The notes: generated by a model not told the origin, from the sequence alone. DNA of 64,000 nucleotides from an uncultured Flavobacteriales bacterium (GCA_943788115.1 CALSPA010000002.1:56976-120975), one strand, 5' to 3'. Positions 36,445-46,071 are shown, counted from the stretch's first letter. Numbers and translations: made by a program.

Positions 36445-36900
36445 TCACAATTCATTTAAAATTTGATTAGTATGATCATTGGTTTTAACCTTTTCAAATA
36501 CTTTAACAATAATGCCCTTATCAATTATAAAAGTTTTTCTAAAAATTCCATCATACTCTTTACCCATAAACTTCTTTAATCCCCAACAACCAAAAGCAGT
36601 TATAATTTCTTTATCTACATCTGCAATTAAAGGAAATGGCAGATTAAATTTATCTATAAACTTTTTATGCCTTTGTTCATCATCAGCACTTACACCAATG
36701 ATTGAAAACCCTTTATCTAAAAGCAATTCATAATTGTCTCTTAAATTACATGCTTCTTTAGTACACCCAGGTGTGTTGTCTTTTGGGTAAAAAAACAAAA
36801 TTAATTTTTTATCACTGTAATCAGAAAACGTAATTTTTTCTCCATTTTGATCATTCCCAGAAAAATTAGGAGATTTATCACCCTGTTTTAGTTCACTCAT
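36445..36900 (-). CDS. bcp: Thiol peroxidase, BCP-type peroxiredoxin
   Basis: 151 residues from ATG 36900 (MSELKQGDKSPNF). The peroxidatic Cys region reads FFYPKDNTPGCTKEACNLRD, with the peroxidatic and resolving cysteines five apart as in Bcp/PrxQ. GVSADDEQRHKKFIDKFNLPFPLIAD and RKTFIIDKG complete the thioredoxin fold. Reduces peroxides using thioredoxin. The upstream Met in the track's longer ORF adds no recognisable family sequence. Confidence 0.95.
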   Translation of the reverse strand: MSELKQGDKSPNFSGNDQNGEKITFSDYSDKKLILFFYPKDNTPGCTKEACNLRDNYELLLDKGFSIIGVSADDEQRHKKFIDKFNLPFPLIADVDKEIITAFGCWGLKKFMGKEYDGIFRKTFIIDKGIIVKVFEKVKTNDHTNQILNEL

Positions 36901-37003
36901 AGTTGTTTGTAAATATTTTAACAAAGTAGCAAATAAGCAGGATTATTAACAATTATTGTACTATGAATTTATTAACACTTACCTAATTGTTTAAAATTTA
37001 TTT

Positions 37004-37819
37004 ATGACATTTAAAAAAATTACTGAAAATGAGTCTTTATATAAAGACTTAGAGCTGAAAACCACTTCTGAATTATTAACTTTCATTAATAAAGAAGATG
37101 AAAAAGTAGCTTTAGCAGTCAATAATATTATTCCTAAAATAAACTTGTTAATTGAAGAAATACTTCCTAAAATGAAAAATGGAGGTCGTCTATTCTACAT
37201 AGGAGCAGGAACTAGTGGAAGATTAGGCATTTTAGATGCAAGTGAATGCCCTCCTACTTTTGGTGTTCCTTTTGACATGGTAATTGGTTTAATTGCAGGA
37301 GGAGATAGTGCAATTAGAAAGGCTGTTGAATTTGCTGAAGATGATGATAAACAAGGTTGGTTAGATTTAAAAGCTTATAAAATATCTGAATTGGATACCG
37401 TAATAGGTATTGCAGCATCTGGAACAACTCCTTATGTAATTGGAGCTCTTAAGCAGTGTAATGAAAATGGAATTCTAACAGCTTGTATAACATGTAACCC
37501 AGAAAGTCCAATTTCAAAAGAAGCTAAACATGCGCTCATGCCTATTGTTGGTCCCGAATTCGTCACAGGAAGTACAAGGATGAAATCTGGTACAGCTCAG
37601 AAACTTATTTTAAATATGATTTCAACCACTCTTATGATTCAATTAGGTCGAGTTAAAGGAAATAAAATGGTAGACATGCAATTAAGCAATAATAAACTCG
37701 TGGAAAGAGGAATTAAAATGATTTTGGATGAAACAGAGTTGACTCGTGAGTCTGCAAAAGAGCTATTACTTAAACACGGCAGTGTTAGAGCAGTAATAGA
37801 TTATTCAAAATCTAAATAA
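37004..37819 (+). CDS. murQ: N-acetylmuramic acid 6-phosphate etherase
   Basis: 271 residues. SIS-fold sugar-phosphate binding: LFYIGAGTSGRLGILDASECPPTFG is the MurQ/GCKR signature, with the catalytic Glu in SECPPTFG; then GDSAIRKAVEFAEDD, VIGIAASGTTPYVIGAL and VTGSTRMKSGTAQKLILNM. It cleaves the lactyl ether of MurNAc-6-phosphate in muropeptide recycling. Slightly shorter than the E. coli protein (298), lacking the C-terminal UBA-like tail. The 3' end overlaps the convergent DUF4836-like gene by 8 bp. Confidence 0.95.
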   Translation: MTFKKITENESLYKDLELKTTSELLTFINKEDEKVALAVNNIIPKINLLIEEILPKMKNGGRLFYIGAGTSGRLGILDASECPPTFGVPFDMVIGLIAGGDSAIRKAVEFAEDDDKQGWLDLKAYKISELDTVIGIAASGTTPYVIGALKQCNENGILTACITCNPESPISKEAKHALMPIVGPEFVTGSTRMKSGTAQKLILNMISTTLMIQLGRVKGNKMVDMQLSNNKLVERGIKMILDETELTRESAKELLLKHGSVRAVIDYSKSK

Positions 37820-39464
37820 ATGATTCAATTGGCACATTATTAGCAAAACTTTTAAGAATAGAATTAACTAAAACTTTTAGTGCATTCTCTTGTTTGTTTA
37901 CCATTACTATTTCAAAACTACCTGAACTTACAGATGATTTAAATTCAACATATTTTATTTCACTAAATAAGTTTAAATATGCAGCACCAAATTCATCATT
38001 AAGCTGATTTCTAAAATTATTGGGAATTAACGTAGTGTCAGTATTTATAAAACCATAAATAGGAGTATCAATTTTATTTAATGGGTTATATTTTATAAAT
38101 CTTCCGTTTTCATTTAATAGAACTAATAAGGACTCAGGTGAACCTAAGAAAAGGGTTTTCTCTTTTAATAAAAAAGAAAATTCATTATCAAAATTAACAA
38201 TGATATTTTCTGAAACCTCATAATTAAACTTCTTAAATAAATTCACAATTGAATTCTTGTTTTCAATACCAATAGCCAATAACATCTTTGGAGTTGATTC
38301 ACTGTTTTGATTGTCATAATTATCATAAAATTCATAAAATTCATCTTCAGAAATATCATTAAAAAAATCATCATCATTAGAACCAAATGCATCTGAAATA
38401 TCAGCACTAGCATCGAAATCAGTATTTAAATCTAAAATAGAAAATGAAATTTCTCCAGTTATCGTATTACTTAAATCTTCAAGATCAAGATCAAATTGCT
38501 TTAATCTTTTTTCTAGTTCTTTATAAAATTGATCATATAGTAGACTTAATTCAGGATTTTTAACTACACCATCAACATTTATGTTGGCAAGAAAAAAACC
38601 TATTAATTGACCATTTTCAGATAAGTAATTTAAATAATCTGAACTAATTGGTTTTTCCATAAAAGGACTTAATTCATTATCTTGATTAGGTGAATCAAAG
38701 GAACTTTCAAATAAAACATTTCCATTATTAATATTACCAGTAAATACAACATGCCTTTCTTTAAAGTCAAGAGGATTAAATTTATCATTTTCTATCCCAG
38801 ATAAGGAAAGAGTCATTTTAGAATAAACATTAGTATATATAAACGCGTTGATGTCATCTTTTCTTTCCAGAAATTCTGATAAATCTTCAGATGATTTATT
38901 TGAATTATCATCTCTTGAATCAAGAAGTTTACTTAAAATTGAAATTGAATTAGTAGAATTCTTATTTTTTGGATTCTGGAGTAATCCTATTACATTTTTC
39001 TGATCCCAACCTATTACAACACCCTCAACAGTAGTTAAATAATTGTAATCTTTAACTTCTTTGTTACCACCAATTAAAAATTTTAAATTTTTTGACATTT
39101 TCTTTTCATCAATTACATCGGCCATAAAAAAAACATAATCAAATTCTCCAGCTTCATTAACAACCATAACAACATGATTATTTCCTTCAATTTTAAATCC
39201 TAAATTTTCTGATTTTAAAGTATTTAAAACATACATGTTCATCATACCTTTATACTCGTCTGGTAAAAACTCAGAATTCATTATATCTGATTTATTGAGA
39301 ATATTCATTATATCAACAGAACCAACAACCGCAACATCTCCTTCAACTGAATTTATCACATTTGCCTTCCAATTTGTTTTACTGTCATCTTGACAAGATG
39401 TCATAAACAGAATAGTAACTATTGAAAAAATAACTGTTTTTAAAATTAATTTTATTTGGAGCAT
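37812..39464 (-). CDS. DUF4836-like lipoprotein
   Basis: 550 residues with lipoprotein signal (ILFMTSC, Cys at about residue 24). The mature start NSVEGDVAVVGSVDIMNILNKSDI and the later repeats of an alpha/beta unit (DITGEISFSILDLN, DFKERHVVFTGNINNG, EIVMVNKQENALKVL) resemble DUF4836 proteins of Bacteroidota, in which a P.da..v..vD...i pattern opens the protein. A strongly acidic insert rich in Asp/Asn/Ser lies near the middle (GSNDDDFFNDISEDEFYEF). Function unknown; outer-membrane or periplasmic location follows from the lipobox. Confidence 0.7.
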   Translation of the reverse strand: MLQIKLILKTVIFSIVTILFMTSCQDDSKTNWKANVINSVEGDVAVVGSVDIMNILNKSDIMNSEFLPDEYKGMMNMYVLNTLKSENLGFKIEGNNHVVMVVNEAGEFDYVFFMADVIDEKKMSKNLKFLIGGNKEVKDYNYLTTVEGVVIGWDQKNVIGLLQNPKNKNSTNSISILSKLLDSRDDNSNKSSEDLSEFLERKDDINAFIYTNVYSKMTLSLSGIENDKFNPLDFKERHVVFTGNINNGNVLFESSFDSPNQDNELSPFMEKPISSDYLNYLSENGQLIGFFLANINVDGVVKNPELSLLYDQFYKELEKRLKQFDLDLEDLSNTITGEISFSILDLNTDFDASADISDAFGSNDDDFFNDISEDEFYEFYDNYDNQNSESTPKMLLAIGIENKNSIVNLFKKFNYEVSENIIVNFDNEFSFLLKEKTLFLGSPESLLVLLNENGRFIKYNPLNKIDTPIYGFINTDTTLIPNNFRNQLNDEFGAAYLNLFSEIKYVEFKSSVSSGSFEIVMVNKQENALKVLVNSILKSFANNVPIESFI

Positions 39465-39520
39465 TATTTATTTTTTAGAAATATGAATATAAGGTGTTTT
39501 TATCGAAAGATAAATTATAA

Positions 39521-40711
39521 TCAATTTAATATTGCATCAATTCCTGGAAGAACCTTTCCCTCTAGAAATTCAAGCATAGCCCCACCACCAGTGGAAACAT
39601 GACTTACCTGATCTGAAAGATTATATTTATTTATAGCTGCTACACTATCTCCACCTCCTATTAATGAAAAAGCGCCATTTTTTGTAGCTTCAGCAACAGC
39701 TATAGCAATAGATGATGTTCCTTTCTGAAAAGCATCCATCTCAAAAACACCCATAGGACCGTTCCACAAAATTAACTTAGAAGAATGAATTACATTTTCA
39801 AAAGTTTTGATGGAGTTTTCTGAGATGTCTAACCCCATCCAACCATCAGGAATATTAGTAATATCGGAAACTTTAACATTTGCAGCATTAGAAAATTTAT
39901 CTGCTATAATGGTATCAGTTGGCAAGTGAATTTTAACACCTTTAGATTTTGCTAAATCTATAATCTCTAATGCATCTACCATATGATCGTCTTCTATCAA
40001 AGAATTCCCAACATTTCCACCTAAAGCCTTTACAAATGTATAAGCCATACCACCACCAATAATTAAGTGGTCTACTTTATTAATTAATTTAGAAATTATG
40101 GTAATCTTAGAAGACACTTTTGCACCACCAACTATTGCTGTCAAAGGTTTTAATTCACTTTTAAGTAATTTATCAACACTTTTAATCTCATTTTCTATTA
40201 AGAAGCCAAACATTTTATATTTAGGAAAAAAATTAGCTATTATAGTTGTAGATGCATGTGCTCTGTGAGCAGTACCAAAAGCATCATTAATAAAAACATC
40301 TCCATGTTTTGAAAGTTTTTCTGCAAATTGATTGTCACCTTTTTTCTCGCCAGGATAAAACCTTAAATTTTCTAACAAAAGTACTTCTCCGCTTTTTAGA
40401 TTTGAGCTCAGCTCAAAAGATTCAGAAGATATACAATCATCAACAAATTTAATTTGAGTACCTAAACAATTATTAACACTTGAAATAATCTGCTTTAACG
40501 AAAATTTTTCTTCAGGACAATTTTTTGGTCTACCCATATGAGACATTAACACTACACTTCCACCGTCTGCTAAAACTTTTTTAATTGTTGGTATTGCTAA
40601 TCTTATTCTAGTGTCATCAGAAACATTTTTTGTTGCTTTATCAATAGGTACATTGAAATCAACTCTAATCAATGCTCTTTTACCTTTAAAATTATATTCT
40701 TGTATGGTCAT
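39521..40711 (-). CDS. pgk: Phosphoglycerate kinase
   Basis: 396 residues. N-terminal substrate domain: ALIRVDFNVPIDK, VLMSHMGRPK, LLENLRFYPGEKKGDNQFAEKLSKHGDVFINDAFGTAHRAHAS. C-terminal nucleotide domain: TAIVGGAKVSSKI, LIIGGGMAYTFVKA, LWNGPMGVFE, GDSVAAI and HVSTGGGAMLEFLEG. Catalyses ATP formation from 1,3-bisphosphoglycerate. Full-length; preceded by its own -7 box on the minus strand. Confidence 0.98.
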   Translation of the reverse strand: MTIQEYNFKGKRALIRVDFNVPIDKATKNVSDDTRIRLAIPTIKKVLADGGSVVLMSHMGRPKNCPEEKFSLKQIISSVNNCLGTQIKFVDDCISSESFELSSNLKSGEVLLLENLRFYPGEKKGDNQFAEKLSKHGDVFINDAFGTAHRAHASTTIIANFFPKYKMFGFLIENEIKSVDKLLKSELKPLTAIVGGAKVSSKITIISKLINKVDHLIIGGGMAYTFVKALGGNVGNSLIEDDHMVDALEIIDLAKSKGVKIHLPTDTIIADKFSNAANVKVSDITNIPDGWMGLDISENSIKTFENVIHSSKLILWNGPMGVFEMDAFQKGTSSIAIAVAEATKNGAFSLIGGGDSVAAINKYNLSDQVSHVSTGGGAMLEFLEGKVLPGIDAILN

Positions 40712-40731
40712 TTAATCCTATTTTTGATGTG

Positions 40732-40739
40732 CAAATATA
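40732..40739 (-). promoter_or_regulatory. -7 box for pgk
   Basis: Minus strand TATATTTG, 20 bp upstream of the pgk ATG, matches TAnnTTTG exactly. Confidence 0.6.
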
Positions 40740-40840
40740 TACTAATTGTAAAAAATGATTTTTGTTCTTTTTAATATGAAATAAATTATATTTTTCTAAT
40801 TATTTTTGAACAATATTACAACAAACATAATAACTACAAT

Positions 40841-41599
40841 ATGAAATTAATTTCTTGGAATTTAAATGGGATTAGAGCGGTTGCAAAAAAAGGACTTAAT
40901 GAACTTATTTACCAAATGAATCCTGACATTATTGGATTTCAAGAAACAAAAGCACAAGATGATCAAGTTAAAGAAGCACTTGCTGATTTAAAAGGTTATA
41001 ATTTATACTCAAATAGTGCAGAAAAAAAGGGTTATAGTGGAACAGCAATATTATCAAAATCAAAGCCTCTAAATGTTATTTACGGAATAGGAATTGAAGA
41101 GTTTGACAATGAAGGAAGAGTTTTGACTTTAGAATTCGATAACTTTTATTTCACAACAGTCTATGTTCCTAATAGTGGAGGTCAGCTTTTAAGACTTGAT
41201 TATAGAGTTTCTTGGGATAAAGAATTTTTATCATTTTTAAAAGAATTAGAATTGAAAAAACCAGTTTTCGCATGTGGCGATCTTAATGTAGCACATCAAG
41301 AAATTGACCTTAAAAACCCTAAATCAAACTACAATAAATCTGCTGGATATATGCAAGAGGAAATTGATGGTATAAACAATTTCATAAATGCTGGTTTTAA
41401 AGACACCTTCAGGCATTATAATCCAGAAACAATTAAATATTCATGGTGGAGTTACAGGTTTAATTCAAGAGCCAGAAATATAGGTTGGAGAATAGATTAT
41501 TTTCTTGCCTCTGAAAAACTTATGGAAACAATTAAGAATACATTTATATTGAATGAAATATTGGGCTCGGACCACTGCCCTGTAGGTATAGAGATATAA
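40841..41599 (+). CDS. xth: Exodeoxyribonuclease III (AP endonuclease)
   Basis: 252 residues. EEP fold motifs: WNLNGIRAV, GFQETKAQ (metal Glu), TVYVPNSGGQ, ACGDLNVAHQEIDL (catalytic Asp/Asn), WSYRFNSRARNIGWRIDYFL and LGSDHCPVGIEI (catalytic His). Base excision repair: cleaves at abasic sites and removes 3' blocking groups. Complete for the family. Confidence 0.96.
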   Translation: MKLISWNLNGIRAVAKKGLNELIYQMNPDIIGFQETKAQDDQVKEALADLKGYNLYSNSAEKKGYSGTAILSKSKPLNVIYGIGIEEFDNEGRVLTLEFDNFYFTTVYVPNSGGQLLRLDYRVSWDKEFLSFLKELELKKPVFACGDLNVAHQEIDLKNPKSNYNKSAGYMQEEIDGINNFINAGFKDTFRHYNPETIKYSWWSYRFNSRARNIGWRIDYFLASEKLMETIKNTFILNEILGSDHCPVGIEI

Positions 41600-41600
41600 C

Positions 41601-42266
41601 TTACTTTACTGATTTCTCTTTTTCTTTAACTGCATCAACAACTTTTTTCTGATCAGCTATTTCTTTTTTCTTATCCTCTTGATTTTTCAAATTGTTTTGA
41701 ATATCATTTTTAGCCTTTTCGATGTCTTTTTTCCAATTTTCAATATTATTTTCTAATTTTTCTTTTTGTTTGACCAAGTCTTGCTCTTGCTTTTCTAAAT
41801 CGTTTTGTGTCTTCAATTCATCTTTCAGGATACCGCGAATACCCTCTTTAGTCCCATCAACAGCAAAATCATAAATAATTTTTTTCATCTCCTTGGCTTG
41901 ATCGCTATGTTGTGAAGAAGATAAAAATGCCCCCCCTAAGTCAAATGCTATTGAAATATCTACACCTTTTTCGGTTTTAATCGCTTTAGAATAAATGTCG
42001 AAAGTATTTTCTCCCATGGATTTAAGTTGAGCATCATCGCCTTTCATTTCTCCTTTTTTTGAAGATACATTTGCTTTCATATCCTTCATTTCTTTTTTCC
42101 ATAACTTTTCTACTTCTTTTACTGCAAGTTCATAAATAGTTACAGAAAAAGAATTGTAATCTCCATCATTAAACTTGACAGATTTCTCTGAAACAACAAC
42201 TTTATATTGAGCAAATGCCCCAGTGGAAATTATAATCGAAAAAAGGAATAAAACTGTTTTTAACAT
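41601..42266 (-). CDS. Secreted coiled-coil protein of unknown function
   Basis: 221 residues. Signal peptide to about residue 20 (STGAFAQ). N-terminal half (residues 20-130) is a globular domain with no family I recognise (SFSVTIYELAVKEVEKLWKKE, GVDISIAFDLGGAFLS). From about residue 150 to the end it is a long Lys/Glu/Gln coiled coil (EQEDLVKQKEKLENNIENW onward). Similar exported coiled-coil proteins occur in Flavobacteriia, with no known function. Converges with xth, 1 bp apart. Confidence 0.75.
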   Translation of the reverse strand: MLKTVLFLFSIIISTGAFAQYKVVVSEKSVKFNDGDYNSFSVTIYELAVKEVEKLWKKEMKDMKANVSSKKGEMKGDDAQLKSMGENTFDIYSKAIKTEKGVDISIAFDLGGAFLSSSQHSDQAKEMKKIIYDFAVDGTKEGIRGILKDELKTQNDLEKQEQDLVKQKEKLENNIENWKKDIEKAKNDIQNNLKNQEDKKKEIADQKKVVDAVKEKEKSVK

Positions 42267-42338
42267 TTTAAAGCATTTAAATATTGCTCCATAAATATCA
42301 AAAATTTTATTGTAAAAAACTACAAATAGTAAGTTTCT

Positions 42339-42773
42339 TTAGAAAGGAGATTTTAATTCTTCGTATTGAAAAGTGAAATTCATATTACTTGGCTTCTTTT
42401 TTTCACTATTATTCTCATAAAGGAAAAATTCGAAGTTAGTAATACTTGTAATTAAATTCCCTTGAATACTTACATCTTTATAACCATTTTTTACGGCAAC
42501 TATTTCAACATTTCTATTATTATCAGCAACATATTTACAATTAATTATTGCTCTGCCATTAATATCTGTATACGTTTCTCCTAAGTGTCTTTTGTCTTGT
42601 AAAATTTTAACAAGAACTTTGCCAATAGGTGCGCCAGTATCAGATGTCACTTTAACTTTTATTTGAGAATTAGAAACTTTTTTGTAGTTAGTTTCAGTCG
42701 ACACATCATTTGTTGTTAAAGAATTATTAGTTGTTCCAAACAAAACAAGTAAAGAAAAAAATAAAGTTTTCAT
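42339..42773 (-). CDS. Secreted protein with carboxypeptidase-regulatory-like (Ig-type) fold
   Basis: 144 residues. Signal peptide at 1-14 or so (LFFSLLVLFGTTNN). SQIKVKVTSDTGAPIGKVLVKIL.. GETYTDINGRAIINCKYVADNNRNVEIVAVKNGYKDVSI follows the beta-sandwich pattern of carboxypeptidase-regulatory-like/peptidase-associated domains found at the start of many Bacteroidota outer-membrane proteins. Here it stands alone. Function unknown; the 126 bp upstream are AT-rich and hold nothing recognisable. Confidence 0.65.
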   Translation of the reverse strand: MKTLFFSLLVLFGTTNNSLTTNDVSTETNYKKVSNSQIKVKVTSDTGAPIGKVLVKILQDKRHLGETYTDINGRAIINCKYVADNNRNVEIVAVKNGYKDVSIQGNLITSITNFEFFLYENNSEKKKPSNMNFTFQYEELKSPF

Positions 42774-42898
42774 GATTTAATTATTTAGGGGTTACTATAA
42801 AGTTTAATGTCTTTTTTCAAAAGACTATAATTTTAAAATTGGTTGCTTTCTTAAATTAAGATATAAACTTTTTTTTAAATAAAAAAGAAAATTAAACT

Positions 42899-43465
42899 TT
42901 ATTTCTTCTTTACCCAACCCTCTAATTCAGAGCTAATTAGAAACTCATTTGCTTGTTTTCTTGAAGCAAAACAATTAACAACTGCACATGTGAAATTCTC
43001 ATCTGCTTTGTATATAAAAGACAATTCAAAACCATTTTTTTTAAGGTCCTCAACTAAATTAATTGCATTCTGTTCTACTTTAAATGACCCAACAACAACG
43101 AGGTACTTTTTATCCAACTCTTGGAAATCATCATTAAAAGTTGAATCTATTGTTAAGGTTACATTTTCGACAACATTAGTGAAAGAAGAATTTTCAAGCT
43201 CTTCTTGAATCTCTACCTCTTTTTTTAACTCAATAGAGCTAGTTGGCTTTTCTGTGGACTCTGGCTGAATTAAAGAATCAACTGATGTCTTAATTTCAAT
43301 TCTAGTTTCATCATCTATTAATGAATCATTACTAACTTCAAATTCTTGATTAGAAACAACAATTTTCTTTTTTAGCTTATTATCTACATTTATTGAAAAA
43401 AATATCAAAACTATACCCCCAATAAATAAAATAGCTCCTAGAAATATGTAAACTTTGTTAATCAA
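42899..43465 (-). CDS. SPOR-domain membrane protein
   Basis: 188 residues. Single N-terminal membrane helix (IFLGAILFIGGIVLIFF), an acidic, Ser/Glu-rich linker, then a C-terminal SPOR domain: KYLVVVGSFKVEQNAINLVEDLKKNGFELSFIYKADENFTCAVVNCFASRKQANEFL. SPOR domains bind denuded septal peptidoglycan. The only possible start is TTG 43465, since an in-frame stop is just upstream; it overlaps the 3' end of the cyclophilin gene by 8 bp. Third gene of the J-domain/PPIase/SPOR chain. Confidence 0.8.
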   Translation of the reverse strand: MINKVYIFLGAILFIGGIVLIFFSINVDNKLKKKIVVSNQEFEVSNDSLIDDETRIEIKTSVDSLIQPESTEKPTSSIELKKEVEIQEELENSSFTNVVENVTLTIDSTFNDDFQELDKKYLVVVGSFKVEQNAINLVEDLKKNGFELSFIYKADENFTCAVVNCFASRKQANEFLISSELEGWVKKK

Positions 43466-44279
43466 TAACTTTTATTTTAATTAAAATATTTTCTAACGGA
43501 CGATCTTGTGCATCAGTCAATACTGAATTAATCTGATCAACAACTCTTAAACCCTTGATAACTTCACCAAAAACTGTATAATCACCATCTAAATGTGGGT
43601 TACCACCATATTTACGATAAATAACCCGATTTGGTTCTGGAATTTTAATAGAATAAATATCTTCTAACTTATCCATATAGCTATCACTTATTTTACCTTT
43701 TTGAACAATGAAAAAATTATAGGGACTCGAATTTTTATCAAACTTTTTAGGATCTTTAAAATACTGTTCTTGAACAGCCATTGATAATGCTCCTCTTTTA
43801 TGTAAATGATTAGATTTTATTTCAGATGGAATCCTGTAGTTTCCAATTTTCGCCATTTTATGAAAAACATTATCTCTATCACTATTCCCGCCTTGAATCA
43901 TGAAGTTTCTGATTACTCTATAAAAAAGCGTATTGTCAAAAAAACCCTTTTTAATTAGCATTATAAAGTTTGCTCTATGTAATGGTGTATCGTCATACAA
44001 TCTCAATCTTATTTCACCATATAAAGTTTGAATTACCACAATTTTTTCAGTGTTAGATAAACCATAATCCATTAGTTTTTTTTCTACATTTTTATTAGTT
44101 ATCAGTTTAGAAATTTCAAATGTCTCAATTAGTTTATCTTCAGAATTATCTTTTTTAGGTGCTAAATTTTTAGTTACTGCAACTTTAGAATCAATTTTCT
44201 GATTGTATGGATAATCATTTCCACAAGCAAGCATAGCGTAAATTAAAAATGAATATGAAATTATTTCTAAAAACCTCAT
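43458..44279 (-). CDS. Cyclophilin-type peptidyl-prolyl isomerase lipoprotein
   Basis: 273 residues. Lipobox LAC (Cys19), so anchored in the periplasm. The cyclophilin core begins VVIQTLYGEIRLRLYDDTPLHRANFIMLIKKGFFDNTLFYRVIRNFMIQGGNSD (the FYRVI..FMIQGGD motif with N for D) and ends DGDYTVFGEVIKGLRVVDQINSV. An insert around residues 130-190 contains the region of the lid. Start codon ATG 44279 overlaps the stop of the J-domain gene as ATGA, so it is cotranslated with it. Likely an envelope folding factor. Confidence 0.92.
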   Translation of the reverse strand: MRFLEIISYSFLIYAMLACGNDYPYNQKIDSKVAVTKNLAPKKDNSEDKLIETFEISKLITNKNVEKKLMDYGLSNTEKIVVIQTLYGEIRLRLYDDTPLHRANFIMLIKKGFFDNTLFYRVIRNFMIQGGNSDRDNVFHKMAKIGNYRIPSEIKSNHLHKRGALSMAVQEQYFKDPKKFDKNSSPYNFFIVQKGKISDSYMDKLEDIYSIKIPEPNRVIYRKYGGNPHLDGDYTVFGEVIKGLRVVDQINSVLTDAQDRPLENILIKIKVID

Positions 44280-45133
44280 TGAAATAACACTATAATTAAA
44301 ATAAAAAAACCAAAAATCGCTATGTATGTAAATAGATAAGATGAAAGTATATGAATTGTATTTGGACCTCTAGAAAACAGGGTAACTAATGGTAAAGAAA
44401 AAATAAAAACGAATAGATATAACATTTGAAAAAAAGAACCTTTATTAAAAAAAGAAACTTCATTAGCTGCACCAAAACAATTGATGGTTAACAATTGCTT
44501 GAAAATTTTAGTTTCGTGAAATCTGAAATTAATAATCCTATTTGAAAGTTCACATGACCTATTAATTTTCCTTAAATCTTCTAAATCGGTTTTAAAAACA
44601 AACTCTTGAGGAAAATCAAATGAATTAAGATTTTTGAAAGTTAAATGATAAAAATTATCATTGCTGTTAAATTCCTTTTTAATTAAAGACCCTTCAATTA
44701 CTTTATATGGAATTAACCAATAATCTAAAATCAAAAGTGAGGAAAATAATACACTGATTATACTTACATATAATGAAATTTTTCTCATAGGAGATTTCCT
44801 GAGTTGAATGTATGAGATGTAATTTATTCTAGATTCTTTTATATTTTTCATTCTAGAATAGTTGGTAGCCCACTCCATTCTTTTTTTCAATTCTTCTTCA
44901 GAAATATTATTTTTCGTTTTTACATCAGGCTCATTAAAAGTTGTTTTAGTTTTGTAATTCTCATCTGTAAGCGTTGCATAAGCCTCATTAATTTGAATAA
45001 ACTTCTGGTGAGATTTTTCATTTTTATTTTTATCTGGATGATGAAGCATAGCTAATTTTCGATATGCTTTTTTAATGTCTTCCTCAGAAGCACCATTAGA
45101 CAATCCTAATATTTTATAAAATTTATCTTTCAA
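44276..45133 (-). CDS. Membrane-anchored J-domain protein
   Basis: 285 residues. N-terminal J domain (KILGLSNGASEEDIKKAYRKLAMLHHPDKNKNEKSHQKFIQINEAYATL) with an intact HPD. After a linker there are one membrane helix (VSIISVLFSSLLILDYWLI), a 90-residue non-cytoplasmic domain, and two more helices at the C-terminus. The J domain should recruit DnaK to the inner membrane face. Only TTG/ATC starts are available (45133 used). First gene of the chain with a cyclophilin and a SPOR protein. Confidence 0.88.
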   Translation of the reverse strand: MKDKFYKILGLSNGASEEDIKKAYRKLAMLHHPDKNKNEKSHQKFIQINEAYATLTDENYKTKTTFNEPDVKTKNNISEEELKKRMEWATNYSRMKNIKESRINYISYIQLRKSPMRKISLYVSIISVLFSSLLILDYWLIPYKVIEGSLIKKEFNSNDNFYHLTFKNLNSFDFPQEFVFKTDLEDLRKINRSCELSNRIINFRFHETKIFKQLLTINCFGAANEVSFFNKGSFFQMLYLFVFIFSLPLVTLFSRGPNTIHILSSYLFTYIAIFGFFILIIVLFQ

Positions 45134-45212
45134 AACGATTAAAACCTTGTTTAAACTTAAATTAATTTTAAGCTATAGCCAAAATTTATTTATAGATAAG
45201 ATAGGTTATTTC

Positions 45213-45220
45213 TATATTTG
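45213..45220 (+). promoter_or_regulatory. -7 box for fabI
   Basis: TATATTTG matches TAnnTTTG, 23 bp upstream of the fabI ATG. Confidence 0.6.
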
Positions 45221-45243
45221 GAGAATATTAAACAATATACACT

Positions 45244-46050
45244 ATGTCAAACAATTTATTGAAAGGTAAAAGAGGAATTATTTTTGGAGCTTTGAACGAG
45301 ATGTCCATTGCATGGAAAGTTGCTGAAAGAGCTCATGAAGAAGGTGCTCAATTCGTTCTAACAAATGCACCAATAGCCATGAGAATGGGTGAAATAAATA
45401 CACTTGCAGAAAAAACAAATTCTCAAGTGATACCTGCCGATGCAACTTCTATAGAAGATTTAACAAAACTATTAACACAGAGTCAAGAAATTTTAGGTGG
45501 TAAAATTGACTTTATTCTTCATTCAATTGGTATGTCACCAAATGTTAGAAAGAAAAAAGAATATACCGGTTTAAATTACGAATGGTACAAACAAACTTTA
45601 GATGTTTCTGCTATTTCCTTACATAAAACCTTACAGGTAGCAAAAGATTTAGATGCCATCAATGATTGGGGTTCTGTTGTTGCCTTAACCTACATAGCTG
45701 CTCAACGTATTTTCCCTGATTATAACGACATGGCAGATGCAAAGTCATTATTGGAATCAATTACTAGAAGCTTTGGATACCATTACGGAGTTAGTAAAAA
45801 AGTTAGAGTAAATACAATTTCTCAATCTCCTACTGTTACAACTGCTGGAAGTGGTGTTTCTGGTTTTGACAAATTCATTAGTTACAGTGAAAACATGAGC
45901 CCACTTGGAAATGCGGGGGCTGTTGATTGTGCTAACTATTGCATTTCAATGTTTAGCGACTTAACAAAATTCGTAACCATGCAAAACTTATTTCATGATG
46001 GTGGTTTTTCAGCAACTGGAGTAACAACATCAGTAATGGATAAGTTTTAA
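45244..46050 (+). CDS. fabI: Enoyl-[acyl-carrier-protein] reductase [NADH]
   Basis: 268 residues. SDR fold FabI type: KGKRGIIFGALNEMSIAWKVAE (NADH loop), ILHSIGMSPN, ALTYIAAQRIFPDYNDMADAKSLLESITR carrying the catalytic Tyr-x6-Lys arrangement, then VRVNTISQSPTVTTAGSGVSGFD. Reduces enoyl-ACP in the last step of each fatty-acid elongation round. Ends at a strong terminator. The serine/lysine context looks normal for Bacteroidota FabI. Confidence 0.95.
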   Translation: MSNNLLKGKRGIIFGALNEMSIAWKVAERAHEEGAQFVLTNAPIAMRMGEINTLAEKTNSQVIPADATSIEDLTKLLTQSQEILGGKIDFILHSIGMSPNVRKKKEYTGLNYEWYKQTLDVSAISLHKTLQVAKDLDAINDWGSVVALTYIAAQRIFPDYNDMADAKSLLESITRSFGYHYGVSKKVRVNTISQSPTVTTAGSGVSGFDKFISYSENMSPLGNAGAVDCANYCISMFSDLTKFVTMQNLFHDGGFSATGVTTSVMDKF

Positions 46051-46071
46051 TTTTTCACTAAAACATTTTAA

